In this document: one piece after another, positions 33,734-41,438 of the stretch | How the letters are laid out: every line of letters starts with the position of its first letter | Position numbering within the stretch: position 1 is the stretch's first letter | Source: an uncultured Clostridium sp. | GTDB taxonomy: Bacteria; Bacillota; Clostridia; TANB77; CAG-508 | Direction of reading: 5' to 3' | DNA: 41,438 nt | Assembly: GCA_900553015.1 (NCBI GenBank) | Contig: USBY01000012.1 | Span: forward strand, 1-41,438 | Notes under the pieces: model-generated | Databases searched by the model: none | Told to the model about the DNA's origin: nothing | What the model saw: only the letters and a program-made list of their open reading frames with translations | Position numbers and translations under genes: made by a program

Positions 33734-36700
33734 ATGAAAAGATTTAAATTATTAGCCTTAATAATAACAGCAATACTTATACCAATGATAGCAGTATTAG
33801 CGTATCTTTCACCAATTTCACAAGCTAGTTCATTTGTTTACCAATATAATGTAACAAATGGAGCACCTCCTTTTGTTACAAACATAGATGGTAGAGCAAC
33901 TGAAGTATACTGTTCACAATCAGGGGGATCACTATGGAGCTCTTGGAGATTAACATTCTATAGCCAAGATACACATTCAATGTCAGCAGGTTTAGCATAT
34001 GCATTAAGACAATGTTGTTCAATCAATTCTAGACAAAACTTAATTTGGATGTCAGAAATATCAGACAACATAGTAACTCCAAGTTGGAAACCAGATTATG
34101 ATGATGCGTTAATACAATATAATAAAATAGCAGGATTTAATGAATACTATAGCAAATTACAAGCATCAGGAAAAAATGTAACATTTGAAGAAACAAATCC
34201 AACACTACAAAGCTCAGAAGATGGAGTATTTAAATTAGGACCATTCAAATTATCTTTCTATAAAAGCTCTTATTCTGGAATCTCAAGACTATATCTACAA
34301 ACAGATATTGGAACAGAAATAGAAGTTAGCAGAGTAAACTTTGGAGGATATACAGGTAGTGTATCAGATATAGATTCTGGTGAAGAATTCTATGTATTAC
34401 TATCACAAGCAGATGCAGGTCAAGCTTCTAAAGTTAAATTAGTAGCAGACTATAAATATGAAGAAGCAAGTGGTACATATACATATTACAAACCAGACAA
34501 ATCACATCAAACAATGAATGGTCGTACAGTACAACGTTTAGTAACAATAAACTATACAGGTGGACCTCAAACAAATGATGATGATAGTCCAGAAATAGAA
34601 TTAACAATTGATTTAGCTGGTAAAGTATTTAAAGATAATTTAGCAAATAAAGATGGTACTGAAGATGGTATTATAAGTACTGGAGACGAAATGCTAGAAG
34701 GAATCGAAGTAACATTATTTGATAGTACAGGAACAGAAATTGCTAAGACAACAACAGATAAGGATGGTTACTACGAATTTAAAGATCAACCAGCATCTAA
34801 ACAATATTATGTAAGATTTAAATATAATGGACAATTATATGAACCAACAACATATCAAAGAGTAAGTAAAATAATTGATGATGCAGGAACATTAGGACCA
34901 ACAACAATAGCAGAAAGATCATATGCAACAGATGGTAAACAAAACAGACAAAACTTTAATAATAAATTTACACCAGTAGACAGCACACATACAGTACCAG
35001 ACAGAGATGATACTACAAATGCAGCATTTGATATTTATGCATATACAGGACCTAATGGAATGGAAGAACTAAAATATTATGGGGTATCAAACTCTCAGGA
35101 AGAATTATTAAATATCAACTTTGGTATTAAAGATAGAGAACAATTTGATATGAACTTAAGAAAAGATTTAGTAAAAGTTGATTTAAATATTAATGGTAAG
35201 TCACATACATATGAATACCCAGGAGGAGAACAAGACCTAGAGGTTGATATAAGAGGTACAGATATACCAGACTATAATAGAGCAATTAGAAGTTCAGATT
35301 TACAATATAAAGCAGCAGCACAATATGATCAAGATTCAGATAAATTACAAGTAATTGTAACTTATAAAATTCAATTAAGAAATCAATCAGTTGGTAAGAT
35401 TACAGGATATGTAACAGACTTAAGTGATTACTATGATACTTCTTATGAATATATAAGATCATATGATGAGAATGAACAAGAAATTACTTGGAAACAACAA
35501 TCAGATATATCAGGATCAGGAAAGACATATCATACAATGCATACAACTGCTTTAGCTAACCAAGGAATTGATGATAAGAAATGGATATTTGTAGAATATA
35601 GAGTAACAAATGATGCTTTAAGAGCATTATTAGAAGAAAAACAATCTACTAAAGAAAACTTTGCACAAATATCAGGATATAGAAATACATATAGAGAAGA
35701 CAGAAAAGACTTAAATGGTCAATTAATAACAAATGCAGGTGAAAATGCAGGATTAATTGATATAGATTCTACACCAGCGAACTTAAACCCAACAGATTCA
35801 GCAGTACAAGAATTTGTAGCATACTCTAAGACAGATGAATACCAAGCTTTAGGTGGAGAAGAAAAGACAAGTAGAAGTATGGCAATCTTCGAAGATGATG
35901 CAGATGCAGCACCTGGATTAAAACTAATAGTTGATGACACGAACAAGAGAAGATTATCAGGTACAGTATTTGAAGATGCAGCATTAGCAGAAAAACTAGA
36001 AGAAGACAATGAAAGAATTGGTGATGGTGCATACGAAGATGGTGACAATTTAGTAAATCAAGTTAAAGTACAATTAATTTGTACAAACGGAGATGTAGAA
36101 GTAAAAGAAACAAGAACAAATGACCAAGGTGCATACGAATTTACAGATTATATTCCTGGTGATTATACTATTAAATTTACATATGGTGATTATGAATCTT
36201 TAGTAGCAGTACAACCAAATAACGAAATGTACACAGGTCAAGATTATAAATCTACAATATATCAAGAATCTAATTATTCAGACGCATATTGGTATAACAA
36301 CAATGTAGATGCAAAAATAAATGATGCTAAGGATGACCAAACAAGAAGGGAAGAAGTTAATAAATACAGTGAAGACTTAAAGTATACAAATGCAACAGTA
36401 TTAAATTCTACAGCCCAAACAGATGAAGCAACATTAAGAACTTTAGCAGATAATACAAATATGAATGCCAATACAGCTCAAATGAGTATGGAAATTGAAT
36501 ATGTAGGTCAAGAAAATACAGAATACTCAGTAAGAAATATAGACTTTGGTATTATAGAAAGACCTCGTTCAGATATATATGTAGAAAAAACAGTTTCAAA
36601 CTTAAAATTATCAACAGCAGGTGATGGTCAAACAATATTTGATGCTAATCAATCTGTACCAAACTTAACATGGAAAGCTAATACAAGAGAGAACAGAGGA

Positions 36701-37423
36701 CTAGTTCAAGCTACTGTTGATGAAAACTTACTACATGGTGCAACATTAGAATTAACATTTAGTATAAAAGTAATAAACACAGGTGAGACAGATTACGACG
36801 ATGAAACATATTACAACACAGGTGTTATAACAGATGCAAACAAAATAGTAACATTAGATCCAGCAGTTGTAGTTGACTATGTATCTAATAACTTATCATT
36901 TGATATGAGCAAAAATTCTGGATGGCAAGAAATAACAGATAAAACTGTATTAACATCTGGAGATGATCCATATATTAAAGCAGTAGATGAAAATGCATTT
37001 AATGGATTACAAAAAGTAATTGTTTCAACATCTGATAACCCTATAATACAAGCTGATCCATTAGTACCTGAAAAGGCTAAGGATAAAGCAGGAAAACAAT
37101 CTGAAACTCCAACAGCAACAGTGTACTTAACTAAAGTAGTTGCTTCAGATGGAAGTACAACTGATGACACAGAATATGAAAATACAGCAGAGGTTATCGA
37201 ATCTATCACAACAAATGGTAGAAGAACATATAACGCAGATGTAGTTTCAATACCTGGTAACTATAATTTAGGAGAACCAGACACAGCACAATCAGAAAGA
37301 ATTGCTATAGTTCCACCATTTGGTGCAGCAGACGCAGTAAAATATATACTAATAGGAATAGCAATTATCGGAGTATTAGGAGTAGGAATTTTCTTAATAA
37401 AGAGAAAAGTTCTAACAAAATAG
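33734..37423 (+). CDS. Giant surface protein with candidate Cys-Gln thioester domain and SdrD_B domains
   Basis: 1229 residues from ATG 33734; ATG 33725 abuts the AGGAGG site, so the later one is preferred. The signal peptide or anchor (about 4-31) is followed by a region (about 38-200) with VYC (Cys60) and RQNLIWMSE (Gln101), matching the YC ... Q-x-x-IW signature of thioester domains that bind host molecules covalently. Two SdrD_B/CnaB-like domains follow (about 293-385, LAGKVFKDN ... GDEMLEGIEVTLF; and 739-850, RLSGTVFEDAAL), separated by DUF11-like sequence shared with the upstream protein. It ends with a helix (about 1200-1222) and basic tail KRKVLTK. VPPFGA before the helix resembles a PPxTG sorting signal with Thr replaced. 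Probably co-transcribed with the first surface protein. Confidence 0.88.
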   Translation: MKRFKLLALIITAILIPMIAVLAYLSPISQASSFVYQYNVTNGAPPFVTNIDGRATEVYCSQSGGSLWSSWRLTFYSQDTHSMSAGLAYALRQCCSINSRQNLIWMSEISDNIVTPSWKPDYDDALIQYNKIAGFNEYYSKLQASGKNVTFEETNPTLQSSEDGVFKLGPFKLSFYKSSYSGISRLYLQTDIGTEIEVSRVNFGGYTGSVSDIDSGEEFYVLLSQADAGQASKVKLVADYKYEEASGTYTYYKPDKSHQTMNGRTVQRLVTINYTGGPQTNDDDSPEIELTIDLAGKVFKDNLANKDGTEDGIISTGDEMLEGIEVTLFDSTGTEIAKTTTDKDGYYEFKDQPASKQYYVRFKYNGQLYEPTTYQRVSKIIDDAGTLGPTTIAERSYATDGKQNRQNFNNKFTPVDSTHTVPDRDDTTNAAFDIYAYTGPNGMEELKYYGVSNSQEELLNINFGIKDREQFDMNLRKDLVKVDLNINGKSHTYEYPGGEQDLEVDIRGTDIPDYNRAIRSSDLQYKAAAQYDQDSDKLQVIVTYKIQLRNQSVGKITGYVTDLSDYYDTSYEYIRSYDENEQEITWKQQSDISGSGKTYHTMHTTALANQGIDDKKWIFVEYRVTNDALRALLEEKQSTKENFAQISGYRNTYREDRKDLNGQLITNAGENAGLIDIDSTPANLNPTDSAVQEFVAYSKTDEYQALGGEEKTSRSMAIFEDDADAAPGLKLIVDDTNKRRLSGTVFEDAALAEKLEEDNERIGDGAYEDGDNLVNQVKVQLICTNGDVEVKETRTNDQGAYEFTDYIPGDYTIKFTYGDYESLVAVQPNNEMYTGQDYKSTIYQESNYSDAYWYNNNVDAKINDAKDDQTRREEVNKYSEDLKYTNATVLNSTAQTDEATLRTLADNTNMNANTAQMSMEIEYVGQENTEYSVRNIDFGIIERPRSDIYVEKTVSNLKLSTAGDGQTIFDANQSVPNLTWKANTRENRGLVQATVDENLLHGATLELTFSIKVINTGETDYDDETYYNTGVITDANKIVTLDPAVVVDYVSNNLSFDMSKNSGWQEITDKTVLTSGDDPYIKAVDENAFNGLQKVIVSTSDNPIIQADPLVPEKAKDKAGKQSETPTATVYLTKVVASDGSTTDDTEYENTAEVIESITTNGRRTYNADVVSIPGNYNLGEPDTAQSERIAIVPPFGAADAVKYILIGIAIIGVLGVGIFLIKRKVLTK

Positions 37424-37438
37424 ATTAACAACCTAAAA

Positions 37439-37470
37439 GGGATTTGGGGACGTTCCTCAAATCCCTATTT
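37439..37470. repeat. REP-like repeat doubling as a terminator
   Basis: GGGATTT and AAATCCC arms around GGGGACGTTCC (37439-37465), followed by TATTTTTTT. Placed 16 bases after the stop codon of the second surface protein, where a terminator is expected and no other hairpin is seen. Confidence 0.8.
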
Positions 37471-37533
37471 TTTTGAACTTTATGGACGGGGTTAAAAGTT
37501 CAAATATTTTGTTGATTTGTAGAGGGAGGAATA

Positions 37534-37666
37534 AGGGACGTTCTTTAAAATCCCGATGTTACCAAGAGTTTTTTTAGAGCGTTCTTTTGTTTTATACAGG
37601 GAAAAAAGGAACGTCCCCAAATCCCGATGAGCAGTCCCAAATTCCGAGAAACGTCCCCAAATCCCG
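37534..37666. repeat. Cluster of decayed and intact REP-like units
   Basis: Units: AGGGACGTTCTTTAAAATCCCG (37534-37555, split as AGGGACGTTC and TTTAAAATCCCG), a remnant AGAGCGTTCT near 37576-37585, and in reverse orientation 37599-37626, 37627-37646 and 37647-37666, each ending in AAATCCCG or AATTCCG. With 37439-37465 these nearly fill the 328-base space (37424-37751) before the aminopeptidase gene; no other gene is seen there. Confidence 0.8.
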
Positions 37667-37751
37667 AACTCGAAAAATGTCGTACGGAAAATTTGGACAT
37701 TTATAATATTTAATGATAGAATATACAAAAAAAGAAAGGGAGTAGATATAT

Positions 37752-39152
37752 ATGACATATGGTGAAGAACTAAAGGACAAACTATTCAAAAAGAGAGTAA
37801 ATGGTTGGTTTAAAATTTCTGATGAATTAAAAAAAGAAATCTTCGAATATAACGAAAGATATATGGAATTTTTAAACAACTCAAAAACAGAAAGAGAAAT
37901 AGTTAAAAGTTCTGTAGAAATAGCAAAAGCAAATGGATTTAAAGATATAAACGAAGTAGAGAATTTATCTGTAGGAGATAAAGTATACTACATTAATAAA
38001 GAGAAAAGTATGTATCTTGCAGTAATTGGAGAGGACAAACTAGAGAATGGACTAAATATAATTGGTTCACATGCAGATTCTCCAAGATTAGACTTAAAAC
38101 CAAATCCATTATATGAAGATCAAGAGCTAGTATATTTTAAAACTCACTATTATGGCGGAATAAAGAAATACCAATGGACAACTATTCCACTTAGTATTCA
38201 TGGTGTAATAGTAAAAGGAAATGGTGAAAAAATAGAAGTAAGAATTGGTGAAGATGATAAAGATCCAATCTTTACAGTAACAGATTTATTGCCACATTTA
38301 GCAAAAGAACAAGAAAACTTAAAATTAAAAGAGGCAATAAAAGGAGAAGATTTAAATCTTTTAATTGGAAGTATGCCTTTTGACGAAGAAATTCCAGAAA
38401 GAGTAAAACTAAACATTTTAGCTATATTAAACAAAAAATATGGAATAGTAGAAGAGGATTTATCAAGTGCAGAATTAGAATTAGTACCTGCATATAAAGC
38501 AAGAACACAAGGCTTTGACGAAAGCATGGTAGCAGCTTATGGACAAGATGATAAAGTAAGTGTATATACATCATTAACAGCAATGATGGAATTAAATAAT
38601 ATTAAAAGAACAGCAGTATGTATTATAGCAGACAAAGAAGAAATAGGAAGTGTTGGAAATACAGGAATGGAATCACATGCATTTGATACATTCATAACAT
38701 ACCTATTAAATAAAACTGGAGAAAATAGAGTTAATTTATTAGAAAAAGTATTCTGCAATTCAAAAATGCTTTCAGCAGACGTAGATGCCTGCTTAGATCC
38801 TATTTATGCAAATGTTTCAGATAGACTTAATGCTGCATATATGGGATATGGTGTAGGAATAAATAAATACACAGGTTCTGGTGGAAAATACGAAGCATCT
38901 GATGCAAATGCAGAATACCTAGCAGAAGTAAGAAAAATATTTGATGACAATAATATCAAATATCAAATAACAGAATTAGGAAAAGTAGATGTAGGTGGTG
39001 GCGGAACTATAGCATATATTCTAGCTAACAAAGGAATAGATGTTATAGACTGTGGTATACCAATTTTATGTATGCATTCACCATATGAAGTAGCAAGCAA
39101 ATATGATGTATATTCTGCATACCAAGCATATAAAGCATTTTGGAATGCATAG
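37752..39152 (+). CDS. apeB: M18 family aminopeptidase
   Basis: 466 residues, normal for M18. Zinc-dependent aminopeptidase of the cytoplasm; family members prefer acidic or neutral N-terminal residues. Motifs: IIGSHADSPRLDLKPNPLY (first zinc His and bridging region), YGGIKKYQWTTIPLSIHG, CIIADKEEIGSVGNTGMESHAFD with the catalytic Glu pair, SADVDACLDPIY, GVGINKYTGSGGKYEASDANAE and the late CGIPILCMHSPYEVASKYDVYSAYQAYKAF with the last zinc His. Start: AAAGGGAG precedes ATG 37752. It stands alone between two repeat clusters. The symbol apeB is one name used for M18 proteins in Clostridia; the family call is firmer than the symbol. Confidence 0.92.
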   Translation: MTYGEELKDKLFKKRVNGWFKISDELKKEIFEYNERYMEFLNNSKTEREIVKSSVEIAKANGFKDINEVENLSVGDKVYYINKEKSMYLAVIGEDKLENGLNIIGSHADSPRLDLKPNPLYEDQELVYFKTHYYGGIKKYQWTTIPLSIHGVIVKGNGEKIEVRIGEDDKDPIFTVTDLLPHLAKEQENLKLKEAIKGEDLNLLIGSMPFDEEIPERVKLNILAILNKKYGIVEEDLSSAELELVPAYKARTQGFDESMVAAYGQDDKVSVYTSLTAMMELNNIKRTAVCIIADKEEIGSVGNTGMESHAFDTFITYLLNKTGENRVNLLEKVFCNSKMLSADVDACLDPIYANVSDRLNAAYMGYGVGINKYTGSGGKYEASDANAEYLAEVRKIFDDNNIKYQITELGKVDVGGGGTIAYILANKGIDVIDCGIPILCMHSPYEVASKYDVYSAYQAYKAFWNA

Positions 39153-39153
39153 A

Positions 39154-39307
39154 GATTAAGAGACGTTCCTAAAATCCCAGTTTAACCGGGATTTTATAGA
39201 ACGCTCTTTTTTATGAGTAAAAAGGGATAGAGTTTTTGGCAAAATATGACTATAGCGATCCAAAAAGGAAAGTTAGAAAGGGAAAAAAAGAACGTCCCCA
39301 AATCCCG
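39154..39307. repeat. Three REP-like units between the aminopeptidase gene and prfA
   Basis: Units at 39154-39178 (AGACGTTCC core, AAAATCCC arm), 39187-39210 (CGGGATTTTATAGAACGCTC, decayed) and 39280-39307 (GGGAAAAAAAGAACG then TCCCCAAATCCCG). The first starts one base after the aminopeptidase stop codon; the last ends 11 bases before the prfA -35. Confidence 0.8.
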
Positions 39308-39318
39308 AACCGTCCTTG

Positions 39319-39347
39319 TTGCAAAAACTGGAAAAATTGTGTATAAT
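39319..39347 (+). promoter_or_regulatory. Sigma-A promoter of prfA
   Basis: TTGCAA (39319-39324), 17-base spacer, TATAAT (39342-39347), 35 bases before ATG 39383. It directly follows a repeat unit. Confidence 0.75.
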
Positions 39348-39382
39348 AGTATACAGAGTTTATAAAAAAAGAGGAGAGAATT

Positions 39383-40447
39383 ATGTTTCAAAAATTAGAT
39401 GCAGTAGAAAAGAGATATGAAGAATTAACAAAATTAATAAGTGATCCAGAAGTAATTAGCAATCATAACGAATGGCAAAAATACGTAAAAGAACATGCCG
39501 AAATTACAGATGTTGTAGAAAAATATAGAGAATACAAAAAAGTAGAAAAACAGATGGAAGATGCCAAAGAAATGATGGCAGATAAAGAATTAAAAGAATT
39601 AGCAGAGGCAGATTATTATTCAGCAAAAGAGCAATTACCAAAATTAGAAGAGGAATTAAAAATGTTATTAATTCCAAAAGATAAAGATGACGATAAAAAC
39701 ATTATATGCGAAATAAGAGCAGGTGCAGGTGGAGAAGAAGCAGCTTTATTTGCTGGTACATTATTTAGAATGTATAATATGTATGCAGAAAGAAAACATT
39801 GGAAATTAGAAATATTAAACGAAAATGCAACAGAACTTGGTGGATACAAAGAAATATCTTTTATGATTACTGGAAAAGGAGCATATAGTAGATTAAAATA
39901 CGAAAGTGGAGTACACAGAGTACAAAGAGTTCCAGATACAGAAAGTAGTGGAAGAATTCATACATCAACAGCAACAGTTGCAGTACTTCCAGTAGTAGAA
40001 GATGTAGAAATAGAGATAAATCCTGCAGACATAAAGATGGAAGTATTTAGAGCTTCAGGAGCAGGTGGACAACATGTTAATAAAACATCTTCAGCAGTAA
40101 GACTTATCCACGTACCAACAGGAATTGTGGCAGAATGCCAAACAGAAAGATCACAATTACAAAACAGGGAATATGCAATGAAATTATTACGTTCTAGACT
40201 TTATGAAATAGAAAAAACAAAACAAGATAATGCACTTGCAAATGAGAGAAAATCACAAATTGGAAGTGGAGATAGAAGCGAAAAAATAAGGACATATAAC
40301 TACCCTCAAGGAAGAATAACAGATCATAGAATAGGATTAAGCATATTCCAAATGGAAGATTTCTTAAATGGAAACTTAGATAATATGATAGATAGTTTAA
40401 CAGCTGCACATATGGCAGAAAAACTTAAAGGAAATGAAGAAGAATAA
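39383..40447 (+). CDS. prfA: Peptide chain release factor 1
   Basis: 354 residues, full length. RF1 recognises UAA and UAG and triggers peptide release in the ribosome. The GGQ motif (228-230) lies in GAGGQHVNKTSSAVRL. The codon-reading P-x-T motif is Pro-Asp-Thr in RVPDTESSGRIHTSTATVAV, which sets it apart from RF2 (SPF). The C-terminal part reads RKSQIGSGDRSEKIRTYNYP. GAGGAGAG precedes ATG 39383. prmC, its usual methyltransferase neighbour, is not adjacent; a terminator follows. Confidence 0.96.
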   Translation: MFQKLDAVEKRYEELTKLISDPEVISNHNEWQKYVKEHAEITDVVEKYREYKKVEKQMEDAKEMMADKELKELAEADYYSAKEQLPKLEEELKMLLIPKDKDDDKNIICEIRAGAGGEEAALFAGTLFRMYNMYAERKHWKLEILNENATELGGYKEISFMITGKGAYSRLKYESGVHRVQRVPDTESSGRIHTSTATVAVLPVVEDVEIEINPADIKMEVFRASGAGGQHVNKTSSAVRLIHVPTGIVAECQTERSQLQNREYAMKLLRSRLYEIEKTKQDNALANERKSQIGSGDRSEKIRTYNYPQGRITDHRIGLSIFQMEDFLNGNLDNMIDSLTAAHMAEKLKGNEEE

Positions 40448-40469
40448 TTAAAAGAAGAAGTAGGATTGT

Positions 40470-40511
40470 AAACATCACAACCAGAATGATGGCTGTGATG
40501 TTTATTTTTTT
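40470..40511 (+). terminator. Terminator after prfA
   Basis: AAACATCACA (40470-40479) and TGTGATGTTT (40494-40503) form the stem, followed by a T run. Confidence 0.85.
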
Positions 40512-40557
40512 CTGTAATATAATATCAAATTTCGAATATATATAAAACAAAAAATGT

Positions 40558-41304
40558 ATGGGAGTGATACATATTACTGAGCTAATAAAAACGTTTTTGA
40601 TAGGAATATTTTTTGGAACATTTGGAACGACAATTGGAGGGCTAATTGGAGTTAATTTAAAAAGCAATTCAAATAAATTTTTAGGATTTATATTGTCTTT
40701 TGCATCAGGCTTAATGATGGCAATTATTTGTTTTGACTTACTACCAGAAGCAATGGAAATAGCAAGTTTGGCAGTAATTTTATTAGGCATATTATTAGGA
40801 ATACTTACAATGATAATTTGTGATACCCTTGTAAAAGAAAAATTTAGTAATAAAAAAGAAATGAACAGTTTATTAAGAACAGGAATAATAATAAGTATTG
40901 GATTAGCACTTCACAATATACCAGAAGGACTAGCGATAGGAACAGGCTTTCAGGCTTCTATAAATTTAGGATTATCATTAGCTATAGTAATTGCAATACA
41001 TGATGTGCCAGAAGGAATTAGTATGGCAGTACCAATGAAAAAGGGAGGAATGAGCAAGGGAAAAGTAATATTCTATGTAATTATGTCAGGAATAAGTACA
41101 GGAATAGGAGCTTTAGTAGGTCATTTAGTTGGTGGAATATCAGAAAGTATAATAGCGGCATCATTAAGCTTTGCAGCAGGAGCAATGCTATATATAGTTT
41201 CTGGCGAATTAACACCAGAAGCTAATAATATGTATAAAGGAAGAATGAATGCTATAGGCAATATTTTAGGATTTATTTTGGGAATAATTGCTATAAGTAT
41301 ATAA
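40558..41304 (+). CDS. ZIP family metal (zinc) transporter
   Basis: 248 residues in the longest frame, about eight transmembrane helices. Signature metal-binding helices are GLALHNIPEGLAIGTGF and VIAIHDVPEGISMAVPM, the HN-x-PEG and HD-x-PEG motifs of helices IV and V in ZIP/ZupT proteins. It brings Zn2+ or other divalent metals into the cytoplasm. The start is doubtful: ATG 40558 precedes the GGGAG site (40560-40564) rather than following it, while ATT 40573 lies eight bases downstream of GGGAG, ahead of ACTGAGCTAATA. GTG 40564 overlaps the site. The mature protein is little affected. No operon partner is seen; a terminator separates it from prfA. Confidence 0.92.
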   Translation: MGVIHITELIKTFLIGIFFGTFGTTIGGLIGVNLKSNSNKFLGFILSFASGLMMAIICFDLLPEAMEIASLAVILLGILLGILTMIICDTLVKEKFSNKKEMNSLLRTGIIISIGLALHNIPEGLAIGTGFQASINLGLSLAIVIAIHDVPEGISMAVPMKKGGMSKGKVIFYVIMSGISTGIGALVGHLVGGISESIIAASLSFAAGAMLYIVSGELTPEANNMYKGRMNAIGNILGFILGIIAISI

Positions 41305-41383
41305 TTATTTACTTAATTAGAAGATGAGAAGCATGACCTACAAATTTAAGGATTTAGAAAGCAAAAAATAAACAGATACAATT

Positions 41384-41438
41384 TGTACTGAACCCAAAAA
41401 GTTGGATACTTTTTGATTAAGTATTATGCTGCTAGGGA
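41384..41438 (+). mobile_element. Probable left end of an IS3-family element, cut by the window
   Basis: TGTACTGAACCCAAAAAG followed by TTGGATAC resembles the terminal inverted repeats of IS3-family (IS150 group) elements, which begin TGTACTG-x-CCCC-x-AAAAGTTGGA. The last bases GCTAGGGA could lead to the ribosome binding site of orfA. No transposase codons are in the window, so the call rests on the end sequence alone. Bases 41305-41383 show nothing recognisable. Confidence 0.5.

Noticed and set aside
28910..37423. LPxTG-type sortase substrates
   Set aside because: Neither C-terminus has LPxTG or a close match; only degenerate motifs are present, noted as a finding instead.
37492..37879. Two minus-strand reading frames over the repeat cluster
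   Set aside because: Their codons come from the palindromic repeats (peptides such as DLGTFL recur), they overlap each other and the aminopeptidase start, and they lack ribosome binding sites.
6583..39307. CRISPR array reading of the GGGATTT/AAATCCC repeats
   Set aside because: Units are not regularly spaced, occur in both orientations, are scattered over 33 kb, and there are no cas genes.

Overview
The window is a very AT-rich stretch of chromosome from a spore-forming member of the Firmicutes, most likely class Clostridia and probably an uncultured gut lineage. Evidence is the low G+C composition with A/T-ending codons, strong AGGAGG-type ribosome binding sites, spoIIE, a CotF-like coat gene pair, mecA, the mreBCD-mrdA-minC operon and Gram-positive surface proteins. 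TAA is the stop codon of almost every gene. No rRNA, tRNA or CRISPR array was seen.

Layout. 1-892: 3' end of a YhaN/SbcC-like coiled-coil ATPase. 1190-7833: spoIIE, a membrane-anchored WG-repeat protein, an unrecognised tail-anchored protein, acpS and a TatD nuclease. 7913-9437 (minus): lemA-htpX, ending at a bidirectional terminator shared with tatD. 9679-12734: a secreted G5/lytic-transglycosylase-like protein with a perfect sigma-A promoter and a structured leader, then exonuclease III and an AI-2E-type permease. 12887-15659: a two-component system. 15809-18752: pcrA and a 5'(3')-deoxyribonucleotidase. 18960-20650: two small coat proteins and a membrane-anchored M23 peptidase. 20700-21329 (minus): mecA. 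21601-27772: one operon of DUF4321, radC, mreB, mreC, mreD, mrdA and minC, coupling cell-shape and division-site genes and ending in a strong terminator. 27842-28673 (minus): three small genes, including a 49-residue one, that look like a sporulation-type micro-operon. 28910-37423: two giant surface proteins; the second carries what looks like a Cys-Gln thioester adhesin domain. 37752-41304: M18 aminopeptidase, prfA and a ZIP metal transporter. 41384-41438: apparently the end of an IS3-family element running off the window.

A short palindromic repeat recurs in intergenic DNA at about 6.6, 12.7, 18.1, 18.9, 37.4-37.7 and 39.2-39.3 kb. It has GGGATTT and AAATCCC arms around a GGGACGTTCC core and occurs in both orientations. 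It always lies just after a stop codon, in one case supplies the stop codon, and in one place doubles as a terminator. It resembles REP/RAYT-type repeats, but no RAYT gene is in the window.

The points most worth checking are the repeat family, the minus-strand small-gene trio, the thioester-like adhesin with degenerate sorting signals, the structured leader of the G5 protein, and two genes whose ribosome binding sites point to AUU start codons.
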